Shown here: in pieces, positions 8,491 to 13,528 of the stretch
Numbering within the stretch: the stretch's first letter is position 1
Layout of the letters: each line of letters opens with the position of its first letter
The notes under the pieces: model-generated
Databases searched by the model: none
What the model was told of the DNA's origin: nothing
The model's input: only the letters and a program-made list of their open reading frames with translations
Made by a program: the position numbers and the translations under genes
Source of the DNA: Mageeibacillus sp. UBA5770
GTDB lineage: Bacteria; Bacillota_A; Clostridia; Saccharofermentanales; Saccharofermentanaceae
DNA: 13,528 nucleotides
Direction of reading: 5' to 3'
NCBI GenBank assembly: GCA_002418705.1
Contig: DIEQ01000136.1
Span: 1 to 13,528 of the forward strand

Positions 8491-9399
8491 TCAGTTCTGA
8501 TCCCTTAGTTTAGAAACAAGATCTTTATAATACTGAGGAAGGTCTATTTCCAGATCAATTGTCTCCCCTGTTGACGGGTGGACAAACGAAAGGGATTTGC
8601 TGTGCAGGGCCTGACCGACCATGCCGTATGCAGGACGCTTCGGAGCATAAATAGGGTCACCGATAGCAGGATATCCAATGTATGCCAGATGCGAACGAAT
8701 TTGATGCGTTCTGCCTGTTTCAAGGACGAGCGACAGGTCCGTAGCACGGCCGAATCTTTCGACAACTTCAAAATGAGTTATGGATGGCTTCCCGTGAGAA
8801 GCTACGATCATCTTTCTCCGATCGGACGGTGAACGGCCGATAGGAGCATCAATTGTGCCTTTGTCAGAATCCACCACGCCATATACACAGCAGCGATATT
8901 TCCTGATAACTTCATGGGCTGCAATCATTTTAGCCATTTTTTCATGAATGTCGTTGTTTTTAACAGCAATCATCAGTCCTGATGTATCTTTGTCGATTCT
9001 ATGAATGATACCGGGGCGAATGATCCCGTTGATGTCAGACAGCTGTCCTTTGCAGTAATACAGGAGTGCGTTGACAAGTGTGCCGGAAGCATGGCCGGGA
9101 GCCGGGTGCACAACCATTCCCTGAGGTTTGTTGATAACAAGGAGATCTTTATCTTCGTATACAATGTCGAGCGGAATATTCTCAGGAAGTGTATGTGTCA
9201 TCTGGGGATCAGGAACATCAACCGAAATTATAGCCCCGATGACTGTCTTCAAAGAAGGTTTCGCTTTTGCTCCGTTAACCAGGACCAAACCATCGTTTAT
9301 CAGCGTTACAGCATATGATCTCGATATTTCGGGGATGACTTCAGAAAGATAAACATCAAGCCTCATATTTGCTTTTTCAATTGTTTTTTCATGCATCAT
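8491..9399 (-). CDS. rluD: RluA/RluD-family large-subunit pseudouridine synthase
   Basis: The enzyme isomerises specific uridines to pseudouridine, most likely in 23S rRNA. The 302-residue product has an N-terminal S4 RNA-binding domain (about 11-60), then the RluA catalytic fold. The catalytic motif is HRIDKDTSGLM (133-143) with the nucleophilic Asp136; a conserved LETGRTHQIRSHLAYIGYP segment follows at 226-244. The ATG overlaps the lspA 3' end by 11 bp, with AGAAGGG upstream; a second in-frame ATG follows immediately. lspA followed by an rluD-like gene (ylyB in B. subtilis) is a widespread Bacillota pairing. The family is certain. The exact target uridines, and hence the RluD symbol, are inferred from that context. 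Confidence 0.93.
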   Translation of the reverse strand: MMHEKTIEKANMRLDVYLSEVIPEISRSYAVTLINDGLVLVNGAKAKPSLKTVIGAIISVDVPDPQMTHTLPENIPLDIVYEDKDLLVINKPQGMVVHPAPGHASGTLVNALLYYCKGQLSDINGIIRPGIIHRIDKDTSGLMIAVKNNDIHEKMAKMIAAHEVIRKYRCCVYGVVDSDKGTIDAPIGRSPSDRRKMIVASHGKPSITHFEVVERFGRATDLSLVLETGRTHQIRSHLAYIGYPAIGDPIYAPKRPAYGMVGQALHSKSLSFVHPSTGETIDLEIDLPQYYKDLVSKLRDQN

Positions 9400-9931
9400 T
9401 TGTAGGATTTTTCCCTTCTATATTGTCCGTATCTACGTGAAGAATTCCTGCGTTATATTCTTCCTCCGTACGGAAAAGCTTTTTATCGATAATCATAAGG
9501 TATGCAAGCAGGATAGATCCGATAACAATACACATATCAGCAAGATTAAATATCGGGAAAGTATACGATCCAAAAGTGAACATCAGGTAATCAACAACCG
9601 CCCTGTACCGAATACGGTCAATCATGTTGCCGATCGTTCCTGAAACAAGAAGCATAACGGCAAATCGAATCCAGGGTACATCCATTCTGCGCAGTCTGAA
9701 AAGTGCATAAAGAAGAACGACTGACACTGTGGCGGATATCCCTGAGAGAAGAAAAATGCCCCATTCTGTTTCAGCCAGGAAGCTGAAAGCTCCGCCTGAA
9801 TTAGCAAAGTGCGTCAGAGAGAAAAAACCTTCGATAACGGGACGCACTTCCTGAAACGCAATGTTCTGAGTAACCAGATACTTTATGAACTGGTCTAAAA
9901 TCACAAGAATGGCAATTACTGCGTATAACAT
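9389..9931 (-). CDS. lspA: Lipoprotein signal peptidase (signal peptidase II)
   Basis: LspA is an inner-membrane aspartyl protease that removes signal peptides from diacylglyceryl-modified prolipoproteins. The 180-residue product has four predicted membrane helices and the family motifs: an early DQFIKYLV with D13, NSGGAF at 44-49 (commonly NxGAAF), GNMIDR at 101-106, VVDY with catalytic Asp114, and FNLADMCIV with catalytic Asp132. The C-terminal tail of about 30 polar residues (from about 150) is somewhat longer than in the shortest homologues. The ATG has a GAAAGGAAAT ribosome site 9-10 bp upstream. It starts 39 bp downstream of ymdB and overlaps the following pseudouridine synthase gene by 11 bp. 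Confidence 0.95.
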   Translation of the reverse strand: MLYAVIAILVILDQFIKYLVTQNIAFQEVRPVIEGFFSLTHFANSGGAFSFLAETEWGIFLLSGISATVSVVLLYALFRLRRMDVPWIRFAVMLLVSGTIGNMIDRIRYRAVVDYLMFTFGSYTFPIFNLADMCIVIGSILLAYLMIIDKKLFRTEEEYNAGILHVDTDNIEGKNPTNDA

Positions 9932-9951
9932 GTTTTACGAATTTCCTTTCA

Positions 9952-9981
9952 TTTATAGATAACCGGAATATCAGGTTTCAA
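9952..9981 (-). promoter_or_regulatory. Possible sigma-A promoter upstream of lspA
   Basis: On the minus strand, TTGAAA (9976-9981) and TATAAA (9952-9957) are separated by 18 bp. Each matches 5 of 6 consensus bases. The predicted start near 9945 would leave a leader of only about 14 nt and would cut into the lspA ribosome site, which weakens the case. It may be chance, or a secondary promoter. Confidence 0.25.
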
Positions 9982-10759
9982 AAAGTTGGATACGTTCAAT
10001 GGAAAGGCACTGACCTGTTCTGGGATCCAGTGAAGCAAATACACCGTTGATCATGGCTTTCCCTTCAGCAGGTACATATACAGCTGGAAGCTGGTCAACT
10101 AACCTTCGCAGGGATACTTCCACATCCATACCCAGTACGCTGTATGCGGCTCCCGTCATGCCTGCATCTGTAATATGGCCTGTTCCTCTCTCCAGGATCT
10201 TCTCATCAGCTGTCTGGACATGAGTATGTGTCCCTATGACAAGTGATACACGGCCGTCAAGATAATATCCCATTGCGAGTTTCTCAGAAGTGGCTTCTGC
10301 ATGGAAATCGACAAGTACCATACGTGCACCGAGATCTGCCTTGTATGCTGACAGCAGACGGTCGGCGGCAATATACGGCGAATCACAGGGATCCATGCCT
10401 ACTCTTCCAAGAAGGTTGAATACCAGCAATTTTCCTTTATCCCCTCCGTCAAAAAGGGAATAGTCGAAGCCCGGCCATGCAGCAGATACATTTGCCGGAC
10501 GGACAATCCGCTTCTCAGATTCTATGAAACGAAAAAGATCTGCCCTTGAAAATGTATGATTGCCCATGGTTATAATATCGACGCCATAAGTAAATAAGTC
10601 ACGGGCAATCGGGTTTGTCAGTCCAAATCCGGCTGCAGCATTTTCAGCATTTGCAACGCAGACATCCACGTTGTACTGACGTCGCAGATCTCCCAGTTTA
10701 TCCTTCAAAATCTTCCTGCCGGGCTGGCCAACTATATCTCCGATAAAAAGAACGTTCAA
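9971..10759 (-). CDS. ymdB: YmdB-family metallophosphoesterase
   Basis: YmdB (TIGR00282 group) is a binuclear-metal phosphodiesterase that acts on 2',3'-cyclic nucleotides in vitro and affects multicellular behaviour in Bacillus. Counting from a TTG start at 10759, the metal and catalytic residues are D8 (FIGDIVG), E39-N40 (NAEN), N67-H68 (GNHTF), H153 (DFHAE), and H178 and H180 (GTHTH). The first four fall at the same numbers I recall for B. subtilis YmdB. The TTG is preceded at 5-nt spacing by AGGGGG, and the product then begins MNVLFIGDIVG like its relatives. The upstream GTG at 10765 would overlap its own ribosome site and is disfavoured. The protein is then 262 residues. rny-ymdB is a conserved pair, but here a terminator lies between them. 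Confidence 0.93.
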   Translation of the reverse strand: MNVLFIGDIVGQPGRKILKDKLGDLRRQYNVDVCVANAENAAAGFGLTNPIARDLFTYGVDIITMGNHTFSRADLFRFIESEKRIVRPANVSAAWPGFDYSLFDGGDKGKLLVFNLLGRVGMDPCDSPYIAADRLLSAYKADLGARMVLVDFHAEATSEKLAMGYYLDGRVSLVIGTHTHVQTADEKILERGTGHITDAGMTGAAYSVLGMDVEVSLRRLVDQLPAVYVPAEGKAMINGVFASLDPRTGQCLSIERIQLFET

Positions 10760-10762
10760 GGG

Positions 10763-10770
10763 CACCCCCT
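10763..10770 (-). promoter_or_regulatory. Ribosome-binding site deciding the ymdB start
   Basis: AGGGGGTG reads on the minus strand just ahead of TTG at 10759, with 5 nt between the G run and the start codon. The alternative GTG at 10765-10763 lies within this element, so it cannot use it. Confidence 0.7.
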
Positions 10771-10801
10771 GTAATGTAGTAATAGTTTAGGATTACAAAC
10801 C

Positions 10802-10810
10802 ATTTTACCA
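10802..10810 (-). promoter_or_regulatory. Possible extended -10 promoter for ymdB
   Basis: TGGTAAAAT on the minus strand matches the extended -10 pattern TGnTATAAT at all but one base. It lies just past the U-tract of the rny terminator, and transcription would begin near 10795, about 36 nt before the ymdB TTG. No good -35 is present, because that region is the terminator stem. It would explain how ymdB and the operon below it are expressed after rny is terminated. Confidence 0.35.
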
Positions 10811-10811
10811 T

Positions 10812-10857
10812 AAAAAAGGCGTTCTATCCCTGATTCTCATCTTGGATAAAACGCCTT
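10812..10857 (-). terminator. Intrinsic terminator after rny
   Basis: On the minus strand, a 14-bp stem has arms at 10844-10857 and 10816-10829, with one G-U pair and a 14-nt loop (10830-10843). It runs into six U residues (10812-10817, partly in the stem). The stem begins 31 bp after the rny stop. There is no T-run on the plus side, so it acts on minus-strand transcription only. Confidence 0.88.
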
Positions 10858-10888
10858 CGTCAGGATCGTACTTTAAGAAAGAATAACA

Positions 10889-12472
10889 TTACTTCGCATA
10901 ATCAGACGCTCTTGTCTCGCGAATGATATTTACTTTAATCTGTCCGGGATAGTCGAGTTCTTCTTCAATCTTTTTGCAGATCTCCCTGGCTTTAAGAATC
11001 ATATCCGGATCGCTGACGATCTCTGGTATAACCATGACGCGAATCTCGCGTCCGGCCTGAATCGCATACGATTTTTCAACACCTTCAAAGCTGGTCGCAA
11101 TTTCTTCGAGTTTCTGGATACGTTTGATGTATGTTTCCAGATTCTCACGACGGGCGCCGGGTCTTGCCGCAGATATAGCATCTGCCGCTGCAACAAGGAC
11201 AGCTATCAATGTTTCCGGCTCCACGTCACCATGGTGCGCCTGAATGGCATTAATGACCTCAGCAGACTCTTTGTAACGGCGGGCAATGTCCGCGCCAAGC
11301 TCGATATGAGATCCCTCCATTTCGAAATCAGCAGCTTTGCCGATATCGTGGAGAAGCCCGGCACGTTTTGCCAGCGTAACGTCTAAACCAAGCTCAGAAG
11401 CCATCATACCTGTTATCCAGCAGACTTCAATTGAATGCTGAAGAACATTCTGGCCGTAGCTTGTACGATAACGCAGTTTGCCGAGGTATTTGATAATCTC
11501 AGGATGCAGACCGATGATACCTGTGTCGAATGCTGCACGTTCGCCTTCGAGTTTGATGGTTTGCGCGACCTCTTTTTTGGCCTTCTGCGCCATCTCTTCA
11601 ATACGAGCCGGATGGATACGTCCATCTACAATCAGCTTTTCGATGGTAAGTCTTGCAATCTCTCTTCGAACAGGATCAAAACTTGACAGGATAACAGCCT
11701 CAGGCGTGTCATCAATAATCAGGTCAACTCCTGTAATAGTCTCAATTGCACGGATATTTCTTCCTTCGCGTCCGATAATACGTCCCTTCATTTCATCATT
11801 AGGAAGAGAAACGACGGACACCGTAACCTCGGATACATAGTCGGAAGCATACCGTTGTATAGAACTGACGATTATGTCCTTTGCTTTTCGGTCAGCCTCT
11901 TCACGCGTCTGCTCTTCCATTTGTTTAAGCAGAGCTGCCATATCATGGCTGTATTCGAGACGTGCCTGATCAAGAACAAGATTTTTGGCATCTTCTACTG
12001 TCAGACTCGAAATGCGTTCAAGCTCTAAAACTTTCTGTCTTTCTAAGTCGCGTGCATGTTCTTCCATCGCGAGCACATCACTGACGCGCAGATCAAGTGC
12101 GTCTTCTTTTTGCTCGAGATTTTCAAGTTTCTTGTCGAGAGTCTCTTCTTTTTGATCAATTCTGTGACGTTCCTTGGCCAGATCAGCTTTTCTTTCACGA
12201 ACATCACGTTCAAGATCGACCTTTGCCTTTGTAATTTCTTCTTTTGCCTGCAAAAGAAGTTCTCTTTTCCTGCTCTCCGCAGTCTTCTGTGCTTCACCGA
12301 CTAATTTCTCGGCATCAGCATCGGCTTTCACGATATCTTCCTGTAATTTTTTCTGCCGCGCAGAAAATCCTTTGCGATAATAAACAACTACAGCAATAAT
12401 ACCAATGAGCAAACCAACAAGGAGACCAGCTGCTATTCCTATGAATAACTTATCTATGGTACTCACCCCCAA
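10889..12472 (-). CDS. rny: Ribonuclease Y
   Basis: RNase Y is the membrane-bound endoribonuclease that starts bulk mRNA decay and processing in many Bacillota. The 527-residue frame shows an N-terminal membrane helix (about 10-31), a long charged coiled coil (about 38-200), a KH RNA-binding domain with [10 protein letters not shown] (230-239), and an HD domain with H346 (VLQHSIEV), H375-D376 (LLHDIGK), H413-H414 and D431. It ends in RASDYAK, the usual family ending. The start is uncertain. The outermost TTG at 12472 has no ribosome site, and GTG at 12466 directly abuts its G run. An ATA at 12457 has a perfectly spaced GGGGGTGA and would give (M)[10 protein letters not shown], a natural short N-terminus. 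It has its own promoter upstream and a terminator downstream, so it appears monocistronic. Confidence 0.95.
   Translation of the reverse strand: MGVSTIDKLFIGIAAGLLVGLLIGIIAVVVYYRKGFSARQKKLQEDIVKADADAEKLVGEAQKTAESRKRELLLQAKEEITKAKVDLERDVRERKADLAKERHRIDQKEETLDKKLENLEQKEDALDLRVSDVLAMEEHARDLERQKVLELERISSLTVEDAKNLVLDQARLEYSHDMAALLKQMEEQTREEADRKAKDIIVSSIQRYASDYVSEVTVSVVSLPNDEMKGRIIGREGRNIRAIETITGVDLIIDDTPEAVILSSFDPVRREIARLTIEKLIVDGRIHPARIEEMAQKAKKEVAQTIKLEGERAAFDTGIIGLHPEIIKYLGKLRYRTSYGQNVLQHSIEVCWITGMMASELGLDVTLAKRAGLLHDIGKAADFEMEGSHIELGADIARRYKESAEVINAIQAHHGDVEPETLIAVLVAAADAISAARPGARRENLETYIKRIQKLEEIATSFEGVEKSYAIQAGREIRVMVIPEIVSDPDMILKAREICKKIEEELDYPGQIKVNIIRETRASDYAK
12463..12470 (-). promoter_or_regulatory. 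Shine-Dalgarno sequence of rny
   Basis: GGGGGTGA on the minus strand matches 7 of 8 bases of GGAGGTGA. Eight nt separate the G run from an ATA codon at 12457-12455. The GTG and TTG candidates overlap this element or lie upstream of it, so they are poorly served by it. Confidence 0.6.
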
Positions 12473-12490
12473 TATTTAATTTTCAAGTTA

Positions 12491-12502
12491 CAAACTTTTG
12501 CA
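12491..12502. repeat. Direct repeat copy in rny leader
   Basis: CAAACTTTTGCA on the plus strand is identical to the copy at 12579-12590, 88 bp away and in the same orientation. This copy lies in the predicted rny 5' leader, about 20-30 nt after the predicted transcription start. On the minus strand the adjoining bases form a short inverted repeat, AAGTT-TGT-AACTT. Confidence 0.6.
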
Positions 12503-12527
12503 CAAATTATGAATAAGCACGATATCC

Positions 12528-12557
12528 ATTTTAATAATTATGCTGTACGTATGTCAA
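12528..12557 (-). promoter_or_regulatory. Sigma-A promoter of rny
   Basis: On the minus strand a perfect -35 TTGACA (12552-12557) is followed after 18 bp by TAAAAT (12528-12533), a 5 of 6 match to the -10 consensus. Transcription would start near 12521, about 50-65 nt before the candidate rny start codons. It lies in an AT-rich gap between the hydrogenase terminator and rny. Confidence 0.75.
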
Positions 12558-12578
12558 CTCTTTTGTTCATTTGAACTT

Positions 12579-12590
12579 CAAACTTTTGCA
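12579..12590. repeat. Direct repeat copy upstream of the rny -35
   Basis: CAAACTTTTGCA here is identical to 12491-12502. It ends 22 bp upstream of the rny -35 box. On the minus strand it runs into TTTGAAGTTCAAA, a perfect 13-nt palindrome with one central base. The two copies therefore flank the promoter, as paired operators would. Confidence 0.6.
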
Positions 12591-12620
12591 AAAAACCAAT
12601 TAATTCTGACATTTTATATC

Positions 12621-12671
12621 AAAAAGCAAAAAAAGAGACCGGACATGAGTATGTAATTCATGTCCGGTCTC
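12621..12671 (-). terminator. Intrinsic terminator after the hydrogenase gene
   Basis: A perfect 14-bp stem (arms at 12658-12671 and 12635-12648) with a 9-nt loop is followed on the minus strand by seven T, then GC, then five T (12621-12634). It begins 51 bp after the hydrogenase stop and isolates rny from that transcript. Confidence 0.93.
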
Positions 12672-12722
12672 ATATTTAAGATTGTAATTGCTGTATGGTC
12701 AGTACTCATCTAATAATGAAAA

Positions 12723-13528
12723 TTACTGATCAACCAGGCTTTCAGGATAGATTTCGCGCGGAGAATAGTGAGTATGCAGGAGTTCATGAGCGAGGTGTCC
12801 GTTGGGCTCACCGAGGAACTCTTTGTATAGGGCCATAACTTCACTGTTCTTATGACTCTTGCGCTCAGGCATCGTCGCATCTTCTTCATAGAGAGCCTTG
12901 GCACGTTCGGTACGGATATCGATATCCATCAGAACCTGTGCAGACTGCTGAGGCTGTCCGCCGCCGCATACGCAGCCGCCTGAGCATCCCATGATCTCGA
13001 TAAATGCATAGTTGGGTGCCGTACCTGCACGGATGGCATCAAGAAGCTTCCTGGCGCCTGCTGTGCTGTGTGCAATGGCAACTTTAACCTGCATGCCGCC
13101 AAGAGTGAGTTCGGCCTCTTTAACGTCATCTGCAACACCGCGGACGGCATGGTATTCAAACGAAGGAAGATCCTTATCCTCAAGGATATCAGCAACTGTA
13201 CGAAGAGCTGCTTCCATAACACCGCCGGTTGCTCCGAAGATAACGCTGGCACCGGTATATTCACCCATCAGATCCTGATCAGGTGTTTCATCAGGAAGGG
13301 CATTGAAATCAATACCGGCCTCACGGATCATGCGAGCAAGCTCACGGGTGGTCAGCACGGCGTCGACGTTGGATAATCCTTCGTTGACCATTTCCGGCCG
13401 GGTGATTTCGAATTTTTTGGCTGTGCAGGGCATGATCGACGTGACGTGCAGCACATCCGGCCGGATGTCCATCTGGCGGGCAAACCAGGTTTTGACCAGC
13501 GCTCCGAGCATCATGTGCGGTGATTTGC
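12723..13528 (-). CDS. hydA: [FeFe] hydrogenase catalytic subunit, C-terminal part
   Basis: [FeFe] hydrogenases interconvert protons plus electrons and H2 at the H-cluster. The frame is open to the window edge, starting KSPHMMLGALVKT, so the N-terminal Fe-S domains and the first H-cluster motif (TSCCP type) lie outside. Visible are motif L2, MPCTAKKFE, at about 13433-13407 with the ligand Cys at 13427-13425, and motif L3, MGCSGGCVCGGGQP, with ligand Cys codons at 12986-12984 and 12974-12972. The small-subunit-like tail is also present (ALYEEDATMPERKSHKN, then FLGEPNGHLAHELLHTHY). L3 differs from the usual MACPGGC form by Gly and Ser substitutions and an extra Cys at 12968-12966. The ligand cysteines are intact, so it is probably active. 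The subclass (monomeric, HndD-like or electron-bifurcating) cannot be decided from this part. Confidence 0.9.
   Translation of the reverse strand, partial: KSPHMMLGALVKTWFARQMDIRPDVLHVTSIMPCTAKKFEITRPEMVNEGLSNVDAVLTTRELARMIREAGIDFNALPDETPDQDLMGEYTGASVIFGATGGVMEAALRTVADILEDKDLPSFEYHAVRGVADDVKEAELTLGGMQVKVAIAHSTAGARKLLDAIRAGTAPNYAFIEIMGCSGGCVCGGGQPQQSAQVLMDIDIRTERAKALYEEDATMPERKSHKNSEVMALYKEFLGEPNGHLAHELLHTHYSPREIYPESLVDQ

Noticed and set aside
12056..12304. Phe/Leu-rich plus-strand frames opposite the RNase Y coiled coil that look like membrane proteins
   Set aside because: The hydrophobic composition is the mirror of Lys/Glu-rich coiled-coil codons. It is a shadow of rny.
12473..12722. Small ORF or structured RNA in the gap between rny and the hydrogenase gene
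   Set aside because: The gap is AT-rich and is accounted for by the hydrogenase terminator, the rny promoter, the direct repeats and the leader. No coding frame or large conserved fold was evident.
1..13528. Mobile elements, CRISPR arrays, tRNA or rRNA genes, or a defence or biosynthetic system
   Set aside because: I saw no transposase or integrase, no regular repeat array, no cloverleaf, and only housekeeping gene families with consistent composition.

Overview
The window is an ordinary chromosomal segment of a Bacillota (Firmicutes) bacterium, probably an anaerobe. Evidence: RNase Y, YmdB, a PgpH-type c-di-AMP phosphodiesterase and a phoH-pgpH-ybeY-era-recO block (all Bacillota hallmarks), an [FeFe] hydrogenase, a clostridial-type Fe-S helicase, and intermediate GC content by eye. 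No sporulation gene such as yqfC/yqfD sits beside phoH, which would fit a non-sporulating lineage. A Negativicutes affiliation (Dialister/Megasphaera-like) is a guess that the sequence alone cannot prove.

Layout: one gene is on the plus strand, the 3' part of an XPD/DinG-type helicase at the left edge. It converges on a long run of minus-strand genes. In transcription order, from right to left, these are: the 3' end of an [FeFe] hydrogenase gene, closed by a strong intrinsic terminator; a clear sigma-A promoter followed by rny (RNase Y), closed by a second intrinsic terminator; then ymdB, lspA, an rluD-type pseudouridine synthase gene, two tandem DUF881 genes, phoH (ybeZ), pgpH, a single ORF encoding YbeY fused to Era, and recO. 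From lspA to recO the genes overlap or lie within about 35 bp of each other, so they look like one operon with translational coupling.

How the genes work together: the operon and its neighbour rny are dominated by RNA maturation and decay (RNase Y, YmdB, a 23S pseudouridine synthase, PhoH/YbeZ, YbeY, Era). They are combined with envelope functions (LspA, membrane-anchored DUF881 proteins), c-di-AMP turnover (PgpH) and recombinational repair (RecO). The most notable feature is the in-frame YbeY-Era fusion. It joins two factors that act in 16S rRNA 3'-end maturation and 30S assembly, and no standard start codon in the linker would allow Era to be made alone.

Other points of interest are a possible AUA start codon for rny behind a well-placed Shine-Dalgarno sequence, a 12-bp direct repeat flanking the rny promoter, and an unusual Cys-rich H-cluster motif in the hydrogenase. 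I saw no mobile element, CRISPR array, tRNA or rRNA.
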